Notes: generated from the letters alone by a model not told the origin. A DNA stretch of 64,000 nucleotides from DATEPR01 sp036491115 (GCA_036491115.1 DASXCQ010000068.1:1-64000), one strand, 5' to 3'. Shown: positions 29,759 through 38,758, counted from the first letter of the stretch. Numbers and translations are program-made.

Positions 29759-30214
29759 ATGCCGGACGAGTCCGTGGCGAGCTCGGTGAGCTTCCAGCTG
29801 GTGCGGCTGGGCCAGGTCGCCGGCAACCGGTTCGTGGACCTGTTGGCGCCACTGGGTTTGCGCCCTCGGCACTGTGCCGTGCTGGAGCTGTTGCGGGACG
29901 GGCCGATGGCCCAGCTGGAGCTGGCCAGGCGGGTCGGTGTGGCGCCGAGTGTCGTGGTGGACATGGTCGACGAGTTGCAGGACCTGCACGCGGTCGCGCG
30001 GGTGCGGGACACCGAGGACCGGCGCCGCCAGTTCGTCGAACTCACCGCGCACGGCAGGGATCTGCTACGCAGGGCGGCCAACGCCGCCCGCACGCTGGAC
30101 GCGGACCTGTTGCGGGAACTGGATTCCACCGAGTGCGACGCGCTGCGGGCGGCACTGCTTCGGGTGTCCGGCGCGCACCGGCGCGCACCCGTTCAGCCGG
30201 TGATCGCCCCGTAG
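29759..30214 (+). CDS. MarR-family transcriptional regulator of the glucodextranase operon
   Basis: A 151-residue winged-helix protein. The recognition region is AQLELARRVGVAPSVVVDMVDELQ and the wing is RVRDTEDRRRQFVEL. It starts 2 bp after the glucodextranase stop and must be cotranscribed with it. Together with the perfect palindrome before the operon this suggests autorepression and induction by a small ligand. Its last 22 bp overlap the 3' end of the photolyase gene. Confidence 0.9.
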   Translation: MPDESVASSVSFQLVRLGQVAGNRFVDLLAPLGLRPRHCAVLELLRDGPMAQLELARRVGVAPSVVVDMVDELQDLHAVARVRDTEDRRRQFVELTAHGRDLLRRAANAARTLDADLLRELDSTECDALRAALLRVSGAHRRAPVQPVIAP

Positions 30215-31560
30215 CGCGCCAGCGCCTCCTCCCGCTCGTGCGCGTGCTCCACGATCGGCAGCGGATAGCCCTGCGGTGGCCCGTCGGGCAACCGCCACGG
30301 CTCGTGCACCCGCTTGCCGGCCACCGCCCGCAGTTCCGGCACGTACCGGCGCACGTAGTCGCCGTCCGGATCGAACTTCACGCCCTGGACCACCGGGTTG
30401 AACACCCGGAAGTACGGCGGGGCGTCGGTGCCGCAACCGGCGACCCACTGCCAGTTCAACTGGTTGGACGCCAAGTCGCCGTCCACCAGGTGGCGCATGA
30501 AGTGCCGGGCGCCGCGCCACCACGGCAGGTGCAGGTCCTTCACCAGGAAGCTGGCCACCACCATCCGCACCCTGTTGTGCATCCAGCCCTCGGCGAGCAG
30601 TTGCCGCATGCCGGCGTCGACCAGTGGGTAGCCGGTGCGGCCGGCGCACCAGGCGTCGAACGCGGCCTCGGCGGTGGCGCCGGAGTCGTGGCTGAAGCGG
30701 TCGAAGCGCCGGTCATAGTTGTGTCGGGCGGTGGCCGGCTGGTGCCACAGCACGTCGGCGTGGAACTCGCGCCACGCCAACTCGGCGCGGTAGCTGTCCG
30801 CGCCTGGTCCGCCGGCCGCCAGGTCGGCCAGCAGCGTGCGCGGGTGCACGCAGCCCCATTTCAGGTAGGCCGACATCCGGCTGCTGCCGGGTTGGTCCGG
30901 CCGGTCCCGGTCGTCGGGGTACCGGGCCAGGCTGCCGGCCCGGAAGGCCGCCCAGCGCATGAGCGCGGCCCGTTCGCCCGCCGCCGGCAGGTCGACGCCG
31001 TCCGGCGCGGGTTCGTCCGGGATCGCGGTCGCGAACTGCCGCGGTGGGTCCAGCCACCGCACCGTGCCCGGCCCGGTGTCGGCGGGTGCGCACCAGCCGT
31101 GCGCGGTCCACGCCCGGTGGAACGGCGTGAACACCCGGTACGGCGAGCCGTCCGACTTACGCAGCCGGCCCGGTGTCACGGCGTACGGCGAACCGGCGCG
31201 GACGAAGTCGACACCGCGACCGGCCAGCGCCTCGGCCACCTCGTCGTCCCGCGACCGGCCGTAGGGAGCACAGTCCTCGGACACGCACACCGCACCCGCG
31301 CCCACCGCGTCGGCGATCCGTGGCAGCACGTCGACCGGGCGGCCCCGGGCCACCAGGAATCGGCCGGACAGGTCGTGGTTCAGCGCCCGCAGGCAGTCGG
31401 CCAGGAACGCCCGCCGCGCCTGCCCGGACGCCGTCAACAGTCGCTCGTCCAGCACGAAGACGCCCAGCACGGCGTCGGATCGCTCGGCGGCGGCCAGCAG
31501 CGCGGAATGATCACCGAGCCGGAGATCGCGCCGAAACCACAGCAGCGCGGATTCGCTCAT
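30193..31560 (-). CDS. phr: Deoxyribodipyrimidine photo-lyase (CPD class I)
   Basis: A 455-residue flavoprotein that splits UV-induced pyrimidine dimers in light. The N-terminal antenna domain starts LLWFRRDLRLGDHSAL. The FAD-binding domain has the family blocks YLKWGCVHPRTL, WREFHADVLW, MRQLLAEGWMHNRVRM, and LASNQLNWQWVAGCGTDAPPY with FNPVVQG. All the tryptophans of the electron path in this region appear present. ATG 31560 is the first start after a run of non-conserved sequence. Confidence 0.95.
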   Translation of the reverse strand: MSESALLWFRRDLRLGDHSALLAAAERSDAVLGVFVLDERLLTASGQARRAFLADCLRALNHDLSGRFLVARGRPVDVLPRIADAVGAGAVCVSEDCAPYGRSRDDEVAEALAGRGVDFVRAGSPYAVTPGRLRKSDGSPYRVFTPFHRAWTAHGWCAPADTGPGTVRWLDPPRQFATAIPDEPAPDGVDLPAAGERAALMRWAAFRAGSLARYPDDRDRPDQPGSSRMSAYLKWGCVHPRTLLADLAAGGPGADSYRAELAWREFHADVLWHQPATARHNYDRRFDRFSHDSGATAEAAFDAWCAGRTGYPLVDAGMRQLLAEGWMHNRVRMVVASFLVKDLHLPWWRGARHFMRHLVDGDLASNQLNWQWVAGCGTDAPPYFRVFNPVVQGVKFDPDGDYVRRYVPELRAVAGKRVHEPWRLPDGPPQGYPLPIVEHAHEREEALARYGAITG

Positions 31561-31747
31561 CCGCCGACGGTAGACGGCCGGGGTCCTCGGTGCGCGGCGG
31601 GCGGCCGACCCGAACGGAGGACGGATACGCCGCACATCCACGGCGATGTCACCGCTGAGCGAAATCTCACGATTGACCCGGCCGTCCGCGGGTACCCAGG
31701 TGATACCGACGGCGGGCGTCGGACATGCATAGGCGAGGTGATCGAGC

Positions 31748-32413
31748 ATGGTCACGGTCAGCGGTGATCGGCTCCGGAGCGGTGCTGCGACGTGGCGAGT
31801 GCCCAGGACGCGCGGCGCCACCAGCGGAATCCTGGTACTCCTGCTCGGTGCGTGGGGTGCTCTCGTCCCGTTCATCGGACCGCATTTCGGCTACGCGTAC
31901 ACGCCGAACGCGACGTGGACGATGACGGCCGGGCGGCTGTGGCTGGAAGTGGTACCCGGCGCGGTCGCCGCGCTGGCCGGCCTGATCCTGATCGGCAGCG
32001 CGAGCCGCGCGGTCGGGATGTGGGCGGGCTGGCTGGCGGCGCTGGCCGGTGGCTGGTTCGCGATCGGCCCGATCGTCAGCATGTTGTGGACGACGGACGG
32101 CAGGCCGCAGGCCGGCGTGCCGGTCGGGACCACGACCCTGCAGGCGGTCGTCGAGCAGATCGGCTTCTTCACCGGACTCGGTGTGGTGATCGTGTTCCTC
32201 GCGGCGGCGGCGATCGGCCGGTTCAGCGTGGTCGGCGTCCGGGAGACCAACGCGATGATGACCGACACGCCGACCGAGACGGACCCGGCACTGGCCAACC
32301 AGGACACGACGCAGCTGCCCAACCCGAACAGCCGCGCCGCGAGGCGTGCGGCCCGGCGGGAGGCCAAGGCGGAAGCCAGGAACGAAACCAAGGAAACCGC
32401 CACCACGGACTGA
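31748..32413 (+). CDS. Membrane protein with a charged cytoplasmic tail, unknown function
   Basis: A 221-residue protein. Four hydrophobic segments lie between about residues 25 and 165, followed by a hydrophilic tail that ends in an Arg/Ala/Lys/Glu-rich helix (SRAARRAARREAKAEAR). No family is recognised beyond general similarity to actinobacterial membrane proteins. The ATG has GAGG upstream at a suitable distance. A strong terminator follows at 32427-32453, so it is a single-gene unit. The 187 bp between it and the photolyase hold no clear promoter. Confidence 0.85.
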   Translation: MVTVSGDRLRSGAATWRVPRTRGATSGILVLLLGAWGALVPFIGPHFGYAYTPNATWTMTAGRLWLEVVPGAVAALAGLILIGSASRAVGMWAGWLAALAGGWFAIGPIVSMLWTTDGRPQAGVPVGTTTLQAVVEQIGFFTGLGVVIVFLAAAAIGRFSVVGVRETNAMMTDTPTETDPALANQDTTQLPNPNSRAARRAARREAKAEARNETKETATTD

Positions 32414-32426
32414 CGATCGGAACGGG

Positions 32427-32453
32427 GCGCCGGCCAGGACGACTGGCCGGCGC
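32427..32453 (+). terminator. Terminator hairpin after the membrane-protein gene
   Basis: An 11-base perfect stem, GCGCCGGCCAG with CTGGCCGGCGC, around a five-base loop, followed by TTCGGCGTTT. It lies 14 bp after the stop codon. Confidence 0.75.
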
Positions 32454-32504
32454 TTCGGCGTTTCCGGTGGCGGTCACCCCCGTACCCGACGATAGATTTC
32501 GGGC

Positions 32505-33467
32505 ATGACCGACGTGATTCTCGATGTGGACACCGGGGTGGACGACGCGCTGGCGATCCTGTTCGCCGTCCGGCACCCGTCGCTGCGGCTGCGCGCGATC
32601 ACCTGTGTCGCCGGCAATGCCGACGTTGACCAGGTGGTGACGAACACGCTGCGGGTGCTGGACGCGGCGGGTGCCGGCGACGTGCCGGTGGCCAGGGGCG
32701 CGGACCGCCCACTGGTCGCGCCGCCCAGGGACGCCCGGATCGTGCACGGCGAGAACGGGATGGGCGGCATCGAGTTGCCGGCGTCGGACCGCCGGCCGAT
32801 CGCCGAGCATGCCGTCGAACTGCTGCGCCGGGAGATCCTGGCCGCGCCGGAGCCGGTCACCCTGGTGACGCTCGCGCCGCTGACCAACATCGCGCTGGTG
32901 TTGCGCACCTACCCCGAGGTCACCGGGAACATCGGCCGGCTCGTGTCGATGGGCGGTTCGGCGTGGGTGGGCAACGCCGGCCCGGTCGCCGAGTTCAACG
33001 TCTGGCACGACCCGGAGGCCGCCGCGATCGTGTTCGAGGCGGGTCTGCCGCTGACCATGTACGGGCTGGACGTGTTCTACCGAGTCGCACTCCCCCGCCG
33101 GCAGGCCGAGGAGCTGGCGGCGGCGGACGAGCCGGGCGCGCGACTGGCCGGGCAGTTGCTGGTGCACGCCGCCGACCGCTACGGCCACGAACACCGGCTC
33201 GCCGAACCGGGCGGTGCGGGACTCGGCGATGCGGGAGCGATGTGCTCGGTCGTCGAGCCGGACGCCCTGACCACCCGGCGGCTGCCGGTGTCCGTCGAGC
33301 TGGCCGGAGCGCTCACCCGGGGCCAGACCGTGGTGGACCACCGGTCGGTCGAGGGTGAGGACAGCGCCCACGGCGTCGCGGTGGACCAGCAGTTGGTGGA
33401 CGTGGCGCTGGGCGTGGACGGCACCCGGCTGCGCGAGTTGTACGTCGCGACCGTGCTCGGCCGATGA
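32505..33467 (+). CDS. Nucleoside hydrolase (inosine-uridine preferring type)
   Basis: A 320-residue enzyme that hydrolyses ribonucleosides to base and ribose. The calcium-binding N-terminal motif is DVDTGVDDALAILFA. Further family blocks are TLAPLTNIAL, SMGGSAWVGN and AEFNVWHDPEAA. The ribokinase encoded next, overlapping by 4 bp (ATGA), would phosphorylate the ribose released, so the pair is a nucleoside salvage unit. TAGATT ends seven bases before the ATG and there is no Shine-Dalgarno, so the transcript may be leaderless. Confidence 0.94.
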   Translation: MTDVILDVDTGVDDALAILFAVRHPSLRLRAITCVAGNADVDQVVTNTLRVLDAAGAGDVPVARGADRPLVAPPRDARIVHGENGMGGIELPASDRRPIAEHAVELLRREILAAPEPVTLVTLAPLTNIALVLRTYPEVTGNIGRLVSMGGSAWVGNAGPVAEFNVWHDPEAAAIVFEAGLPLTMYGLDVFYRVALPRRQAEELAAADEPGARLAGQLLVHAADRYGHEHRLAEPGGAGLGDAGAMCSVVEPDALTTRRLPVSVELAGALTRGQTVVDHRSVEGEDSAHGVAVDQQLVDVALGVDGTRLRELYVATVLGR

Positions 33468-34276
33468 CGGCGGTCTGCGTCGTCGGGTCGCTCAACATCG
33501 ACCTCGTCACCAGTGTGCGGGCGCATCCGCGGCCGGGTGAGACCGTGCGCGGCACCGGTCTGGACCGGCTGCCCGGCGGCAAGGGCGCCAACCAGGCGCT
33601 GGCCGCGGCGAGGGCAGGCGCGCGGACGTTGTTGTGCGGGCGGATCGGTGCCGACGGCACCGGTTACCGGGCGGGCCTGACCGAACGCGGCGTGGACTGC
33701 GAAGGCGTGCACGAGGTGCCGGACACGCCGTCCGGGCACGCGCTGATCGCGGTGGACGGCCACGGCGAGAACACGATCATCGTGATCCCCGGCGCCAACG
33801 CGGCCATGACGGCGGCCGAGGTGGACCGGCACGCCGACGCGATCACCGCAGCCGGCGTCCTGTTGCTGCAACTGGAGATTCCGCTGCCGGCCGGGCGGCG
33901 CGCCGCGGAGTTGGCCCGCGCTGCCGGGGTGCGGGTGCTGCTCAACCCGTCACCGTTCGCGGTGCCACCGGACGAACTGCTCGCGGTGGCCGATCCCTTG
34001 GTGGTCAACGAACACGAGGCCGCGCGGCTGCCGGCCGACGCGACGCGATCGGTGTGCGTGACGCTGGGCGAGCGGGGTGCCCGGTGGGGCGAGTTGACGA
34101 TGCCCGCGCCCGGTGGCGTCGATGTCGTGGACACGACAGGAGCGGGTGACAGCTTCGCCGGCGCGCTGGCCGCCGCCCTGGCCTGCGGTGCGAGCGAGGC
34201 GGACGCACTACGCCAGGCGGTCGCCGCCGGCACGGAGGCGTGCGGCTGGCCGGGCGCCCAGGGCTGGCGGCTGTGA
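33464..34276 (+). CDS. rbsK: PfkB-family sugar kinase, probable ribokinase
   Basis: A 270-residue kinase. The substrate motif GGKGANQALAAARAGA near residue 40 and the ATP/anion-hole motif DTTGAGDSFAGALAAALA near residue 225 are those of ribokinase. It is shorter than most ribokinases (about 300), mainly in the loops, but keeps both signatures. Coupling to the nucleoside hydrolase supports ribose as substrate. The stop is followed by a 12-base palindrome TGCCAATTGGCA (34280-34291) between converging genes. Confidence 0.9.
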   Translation: MTAVCVVGSLNIDLVTSVRAHPRPGETVRGTGLDRLPGGKGANQALAAARAGARTLLCGRIGADGTGYRAGLTERGVDCEGVHEVPDTPSGHALIAVDGHGENTIIVIPGANAAMTAAEVDRHADAITAAGVLLLQLEIPLPAGRRAAELARAAGVRVLLNPSPFAVPPDELLAVADPLVVNEHEAARLPADATRSVCVTLGERGARWGELTMPAPGGVDVVDTTGAGDSFAGALAAALACGASEADALRQAVAAGTEACGWPGAQGWRL

Positions 34277-34343
34277 CCATGCCAATTGGCACGGGGAAAA
34301 ACGAATCGAAACCGCTTGTTTCCCGAACTGGTAACGGTCGTGA

Positions 34344-34820
34344 TCAGTTCGTGTCGCGCTGTTCGTGCCAGCGGTGCAGGAAGGCGGGCATCTCGGCCCG
34401 GATGAACTCGAAGAATGCGACCATGTCGGCCAAACGGGCACCGGCCTCGGTGTCCTTGCCGACCGCCTCGATGCCGTCGGACAGGTAGTCGCCCCAGCGG
34501 GTGATGGCCATCAGCCTGCGGTCGATGACCTCGTACCAGACGTCGTCGTCGACGGCGTAGTAGTCGCGCCGCGATCCGGGATCACGGCGGCGCGTGGCCA
34601 GGTCGATCTGCACCAGGAACCGGACCGCGCCGGAGATCGCCGCCGGGCTGGCCCGCAGCCGGTCGGCCAGGTCGGCCGCGGTCATCCGGCCGGACTCGCT
34701 GCTCAGCAGCGCGACGAAGACCCTGGCCGCCATGCGCGGGAAGCCGACCTCCTCCAGGATCGGCCCGAAGCGTTCGACGAACTCGGCGACGGCCTCCTCG
34801 TCCCTGGCGGCCTCGGCCAC
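34344..34820 (-). CDS. GbsR/MarR-type transcriptional regulator facing the ABC exporter
   Basis: A protein of about 158 residues. The HTH reads MTAADLADRLRASPAAISGAVRFLVQ, with a wing RRRDPGSRRDYYAVDD, and a long C-terminal helix forms the dimer. This is the actinobacterial GbsR/MarR-like form that often lies next to ABC exporters. GTG 34820 is preferred because GGAGG stands five bases before it. The open frame up to 34832 contains that ribosome site. It is divergent from the ABC transporter, with a shared palindrome between them. Confidence 0.88.
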   Translation of the reverse strand: MAEAARDEEAVAEFVERFGPILEEVGFPRMAARVFVALLSSESGRMTAADLADRLRASPAAISGAVRFLVQIDLATRRRDPGSRRDYYAVDDDVWYEVIDRRLMAITRWGDYLSDGIEAVGKDTEAGARLADMVAFFEFIRAEMPAFLHRWHEQRDTN

Positions 34821-34868
34821 GTTCACCTCCACGATCGGTCCGTTGACGAAGTTTATATGTTCGCTGTC

Positions 34869-34895
34869 TTCACGATGTTGTGAATCTAGTATAAG
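34869..34895 (+). promoter_or_regulatory. Operator palindrome and -10 box of the ABC exporter promoter
   Basis: The 16-bp inverted repeat TTCACGATGTTGTGAA (34869-34884) lies just before TATAAG (34890-34895), which is 9 bp before the GTG of the ABC gene. On the other strand TATAAA (revcomp of 34852-34857) could be the -10 of the regulator gene, with the palindrome near its -35 zone. One bound repressor could block both promoters. Confidence 0.65.
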
Positions 34896-34903
34896 TTGCG
34901 GAC

Positions 34904-35812
34904 GTGTCCACCGCCATCTCCGTGGCCGGCCTGCGGAAGTCGTTCGGTCGGACCGTCGCGCTCGACGGCCTCGACCTGACCGTGGCGACCGGCGAGGTCC
35001 ACGGGTTCCTCGGCCCCAACGGTGCCGGCAAGTCCACCACCCTGCGCGTGCTGCTCGGCCTGCTGCGGGCCGACGCCGGCACCGCGACGCTGCTCGACGG
35101 CGACCCGTGGCGGGACGCGACGACGCTGCACAGACGACTGGCCTACGTACCCGGCGACGTCACACTCTGGCCCACCCTGTCCGGCGGTGAGGTCATCGAC
35201 CTGCTCGGCAAGCTGCGCGGTGGCATCGACCGCAAGCGCCGCGACGACCTGCTGGACCGCTTCGAGCTGGACCCCACCAAGAAGGGCCGCAGCTACTCCA
35301 AGGGCAACCGGCAGAAGGTGGCGCTGGTCGCCGCGCTCGCCTCCGACGTGGAACTGCTGCTGCTGGACGAACCGACCTCCGGCCTGGACCCGTTGATGGA
35401 GGCCGTGTTCCGGGACTGCGTCACCGAGGAGCACCGGCGCGGCCGGACCGTGCTGCTGTCCAGCCACATCCTGGCCGAGGTCGAGGTGCTGTGCGACCGG
35501 GTCAGCATCGTGCGCGCGGGCCGGGTGGTCGACACCGGCACGCTGGCCGACCTGCGCCACCTCACCCGCACGTCGATCGAGGCCGAACTGGCCGGACCAC
35601 CCGACGGCCTGGCCGACCTACCCGGCGTGCACGACGTGCGGATCGACGGTGACCGGGTGCGCTGCGAGGTGGACACCGACCGGCTGGGCCCCGTGCTGTC
35701 CGCGCTCGCCTCGGCGGGAGTGCGGTCGCTGGTCAGCCGGCCGCCGACGCTGGAGGAGCTGTTCCTGCGGCACTACCGGCAGGAACAGCCGGAGACGGTG
35801 GCGGCCCGATGA
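34904..35812 (+). CDS. ABC exporter ATP-binding protein
   Basis: A 302-residue ATPase. Walker A is GPNGAGKSTT (about residues 35-44), Walker B is LLLLDEPTSGLDP, and the H loop is LLSSHILAE. The signature is the variant YSKGNRQKVALV instead of LSGGQ, and the Q loop lacks the usual glutamine (AYVPGDVTLWP). Both are common in the group that pairs with polyketide-antibiotic permeases. No Shine-Dalgarno is present and the -10 box is close, so translation is probably leaderless. ATGA overlap with the permease. Confidence 0.94.
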   Translation: MSTAISVAGLRKSFGRTVALDGLDLTVATGEVHGFLGPNGAGKSTTLRVLLGLLRADAGTATLLDGDPWRDATTLHRRLAYVPGDVTLWPTLSGGEVIDLLGKLRGGIDRKRRDDLLDRFELDPTKKGRSYSKGNRQKVALVAALASDVELLLLDEPTSGLDPLMEAVFRDCVTEEHRRGRTVLLSSHILAEVEVLCDRVSIVRAGRVVDTGTLADLRHLTRTSIEAELAGPPDGLADLPGVHDVRIDGDRVRCEVDTDRLGPVLSALASAGVRSLVSRPPTLEELFLRHYRQEQPETVAAR

Positions 35813-37407
35813 CCGGGACCGCGGGCGCGTCGATCCTGGCGCGACTGGGCGCCCGCCGGGACCGGGTCCTGCTGCCGGCCTGGTGCTACCTGCTGATCGC
35901 GCTCGCCGTCGGCACCGCGTACACGTTCAAGGGGCTCTACCCGACCCTGGCGTCCCGGCTGTCGTTCGCCACGACCATCTCGGCCAATCCCACGCTCCAG
36001 GCGCTCACCGGGCCGACGTACGACCTGACCACGATCGGCGGGCTCACCGCGTGGCGGATCGGCGGGCTGGGCGGCGCGCTGCTGGGCGTGATGAACATCC
36101 TCGTCGTCGTCCGGCACTCCAGGGCCGAGGAGGAAGCCGGCCGGCTGGAACTGGTCGGCGCGGGCGCCGTCGGCCGGTACGCGCCGCTGACCGCGAGCCT
36201 GCTCCTGGCCACAGGCACCGACCTGATCATCGGTGTGGTGATCGGCGCCGGCCTGGCCCTGGTCGGCCCGCCCGTCGGCGACTCGTTCGTGCTCGGCATG
36301 GCGCTGGCCGTGGTCGGCGCCGCGTACGCCGGCATCGCGGCCATCGCGGCGCAGCTCACCGAGACCTCCCGTGGCGCCAACGGCATCGCGCTCGCCGTGC
36401 TCGGCGCGACGTTCCTGCTGCGGGCCATCGGCGACTCGGCCGGACCGGGCGTGCGCTGGCTGTCCTGGCTGTCGCCGATCGGCTGGGGCCAGCGGATCCG
36501 GCCGTTCGCCGGGGACGAGTGGTGGGTGTTCGCGCTGCCGGTCGGCTGTGCCGCGCTGGCCTGCTGGGCGGCGTTCGCCCTGGCCGGACGGCGGGACCTG
36601 GGTGCCGGACTGCTGCCCGGCCGGCCGGGCCCGGCCACCGCGGCACCCGGCCTGCGCAGCACGCTGGCACTGGCGATCCGGCTGCAACGAGGGGTGCTGC
36701 TCGGGTGGCTGGTCGCGTTCGTCGTGGTCGGCGGCGTGTTCGGCGCGGTGGCCCAGGACATGGTCAACATCGTGGCGACGAGTCCGCAGTTGGGCCGGAT
36801 CATCGCCCAGCTCGGCGGGGCCACCGGCCTGGGCAACGCGTTCCTGGCCGCGGTGTCGGGCCTGCTCGGCCTGCTCAGTTCGGTGTACACGGTGCAGGCC
36901 GTACTGCGGCTGCGCGGCGAGGAGACGGCGCAGCGGGCCGAACCGGTGCTGGCCACCGGGGTGAGCCGGACCTCGTTCGCCGCCGCGCACATCACCGTGG
37001 CCGCCGTGGGCGGTGCCCTGCTGCTGGTGGCCAGCGGCGTGGTGACCGGTGTGGCCTACGGGCTGCGCTCCGGTGACGTCGGCGGCGCGGTGGGCAGCGT
37101 GCTGGGTGGCGCCGCCGTGCAGGTGCCGGCCGCCTGGGTGCTGGCCGGTGTCGCCGTCGCCCTGTTCGGGCTGCGGCCGGTGCTCACCGGGGTGGCCTGG
37201 GCCGCCGTGGTGGTGTGCTTCCTGATCGGCGAACTCGGCCCGTCGCTGCGGCTGCCGCGGTGGGCGATGGACATCTCACCGTTCACGCATGTGCCGAGGC
37301 TGCCGGGCGGCACGCTGACCGGCGCGCCGATCGGCTGGCTGCTCGGTGTCGCCGTGGTGCTGGTCGCGGCGGGACTGGCCGGCTTCCGCAGGCGCGACAT
37401 CGGCTGA
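35809..37407 (+). CDS. ABC exporter permease (polyketide-antibiotic exporter type)
   Basis: A 532-residue permease with about 12 hydrophobic segments in two similar halves, as in the COG3559/TnrB3 group. The motif HSRAEEEAGRLELVGAGAVGR in the first half is mirrored by RLRGEETAQRAEPVLATGVSR in the second, showing the internal duplication. Coupled to the ATPase by an ATGA overlap. The regulator upstream and the absence of biosynthetic genes suggest a self-defence or envelope-stress exporter rather than part of a cluster. Confidence 0.92.
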   Translation: MTGTAGASILARLGARRDRVLLPAWCYLLIALAVGTAYTFKGLYPTLASRLSFATTISANPTLQALTGPTYDLTTIGGLTAWRIGGLGGALLGVMNILVVVRHSRAEEEAGRLELVGAGAVGRYAPLTASLLLATGTDLIIGVVIGAGLALVGPPVGDSFVLGMALAVVGAAYAGIAAIAAQLTETSRGANGIALAVLGATFLLRAIGDSAGPGVRWLSWLSPIGWGQRIRPFAGDEWWVFALPVGCAALACWAAFALAGRRDLGAGLLPGRPGPATAAPGLRSTLALAIRLQRGVLLGWLVAFVVVGGVFGAVAQDMVNIVATSPQLGRIIAQLGGATGLGNAFLAAVSGLLGLLSSVYTVQAVLRLRGEETAQRAEPVLATGVSRTSFAAAHITVAAVGGALLLVASGVVTGVAYGLRSGDVGGAVGSVLGGAAVQVPAAWVLAGVAVALFGLRPVLTGVAWAAVVVCFLIGELGPSLRLPRWAMDISPFTHVPRLPGGTLTGAPIGWLLGVAVVLVAAGLAGFRRRDIG

Positions 37408-37411
37408 CCGA

Positions 37412-37627
37412 CTAGGTGGTCAGCGTGCCCAGCCGGATCGAGTCGACGAGCGCGGACAGGCCGGCCGCCCCGCAGGCCAGCGTCGGGCCGATCGAGTTCT
37501 TGCTGTCCCGGATTCGCACGACCGGTCCGTCCACGCGGATCTCGACGCAGTTCTGCGACGGATTGCTGCGGGAACTCTTCCACCAGCCGGTCCGCACGGC
37601 GGCACCCCCGCCTGCCTGCCTTGGCAT
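37412..37627 (-). CDS. DUF397 protein, partner of the adjacent XRE regulator (pair 1)
   Basis: A 71-residue protein with the DUF397 core: WWKSSRSNPSQNCVEI, a strand VVRIRDSKN, and a short end. DUF397 proteins occur next to XRE/DUF5753 regulators in actinobacteria (as in the Streptomyces WhiJ-type loci), and genetic data for such pairs suggest that they act together. Its ATG overlaps the stop of the regulator by one base (TGATG). It ends 4 bp from the ABC permease stop on the other strand. Confidence 0.92.
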   Translation of the reverse strand: MPRQAGGGAAVRTGWWKSSRSNPSQNCVEIRVDGPVVRIRDSKNSIGPTLACGAAGLSALVDSIRLGTLTT

Positions 37628-38502
37628 CAAGTCTCCATTTCCTTGCGAACCTGCCGGATCGCCTCCAGTGACGATTCCCGGTCCAGCGCACGGTCGAGTG
37701 CCTCGGTGAAACTGGCGATCAGCTCGCCGACCACCTGCGGCTTCTCGATCAGGTTTCCCGTGGTCACGGCCTCCTGCCAGATCATGTCCGGCAGCCACGG
37801 CGAGGCGAAGGAGAGGATCTTCAGGCTGCCGCCGATCACCGGATGCGCACCGGCGTCGTAGGACATCACGTGTACCCGGATGTGCTCCGCCTTCTCCTCG
37901 ATGATCGACGACAGGCGGTCGAGCTGATGGCCCATCACCTCCCGGCCGCCCACCTCCTGGCGGAGCGCGGTCTGGCCAATGAGGACGGTGAACTCGGGCG
38001 GGTTGTCGCCGTTGAGCCTGGCCTGGCGGGCCAGCCGGGACTCCACCCTGGGCCCGACGTCCACCGGCTTGATGTAGGGCGAGCCGCCGCGGATCATGGC
38101 CCGCGCGTAGTCCGCGGTCTGGAGCAGGCCGGGAATGGTCTCCGCCGCGTACTCGCGCTGCAGCGTCGCACCGGCCTCCAGACCGACGAACCGCAGGAAG
38201 TCGTCTGAGTACAGGCGACCATAGTCGTCCCACCACTCGCGCCGGTCCGCCTCCACCCGCAGCGCGTCCAACTCGGCCAGCTGGTCCCCGGACAACTCGT
38301 AGATCGCGGCCAGCTCGGACAGTTTGGTCGAGGTGAGCCTGCGCTTCGCGATCTCGATCGACGAGAGGTTGTTGCCACCGATCCCGGTGATCCGGCCGAC
38401 CGCGGCGGCAGTCAGTCCCAGTTGGTCCCGGCGGGCCCGCAGGCGCAGACCCAGTTCGACCGCTTTGACCGTACTGGAGATCGGCTCGCTGGCCATTGCC
38501 AC
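37627..38502 (-). CDS. XRE-family regulator with DUF5753 domain (pair 1)
   Basis: A 291-residue protein with an N-terminal HTH (LRARRDQLGLTAAAVGRITG, SSIEIAKRR) and a long C-terminal DUF5753 region (ETIPGLLQTADYARAMI, HVMSYDAGAHPVIGGSL). The GTG at 38502 is chosen because GAGGAG lies five bases upstream. The ATG at 38496 is possible. A 20-bp near-perfect palindrome at 38626-38645 is the best candidate for its operator. Confidence 0.92.
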   Translation of the reverse strand: MAMASEPISSTVKAVELGLRLRARRDQLGLTAAAVGRITGIGGNNLSSIEIAKRRLTSTKLSELAAIYELSGDQLAELDALRVEADRREWWDDYGRLYSDDFLRFVGLEAGATLQREYAAETIPGLLQTADYARAMIRGGSPYIKPVDVGPRVESRLARQARLNGDNPPEFTVLIGQTALRQEVGGREVMGHQLDRLSSIIEEKAEHIRVHVMSYDAGAHPVIGGSLKILSFASPWLPDMIWQEAVTTGNLIEKPQVVGELIASFTEALDRALDRESSLEAIRQVRKEMET

Positions 38503-38625
38503 GTTTACTCCTCGGTGCCGAGCCCACTGCGTTGTCTTCGACGGAAGATCTTAAGAATTGCACACCGGGGCCAGAAGTTTTACTCGATCGGGCGATTAGC
38601 CGCTGAGTAGTTCCGACGATTGTTG

Positions 38626-38645
38626 AGAGTACTCACGAGTGCTCT
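38626..38645. promoter_or_regulatory. Palindrome upstream of XRE/DUF397 pair 1
   Basis: AGAGTACTCACGAGTGCTCT has nine-base arms with one mismatch around AC. It lies 124 bp upstream of the regulator gene in an AT-richer 256-bp gap that holds no other gene. A related element stands at 49412-49432 before the second XRE gene. Confidence 0.6.
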
Positions 38646-38758
38646 GAGCGTTCCATTTCTCAGCTGCCGGGCCCAAGGTCCGTGTGGTACCGGACGCTCC
38701 GGTAGGCGGTCCACCGGCGCGCGTGGTCCGCTCCGTCCATTCCGGACCGGGCTGGGGC

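Noticed and set aside
34280..34291. Palindrome TGCCAATTGGCA as a terminator of the ribokinase gene
   Set aside because: It has no loop and no T-tract, so it cannot form a normal terminator hairpin. Its role is unclear.
34344..37407. ABC exporter and XRE genes as part of a biosynthetic gene cluster
   Set aside because: No polyketide, peptide, terpene or tailoring enzyme core is present within the window.
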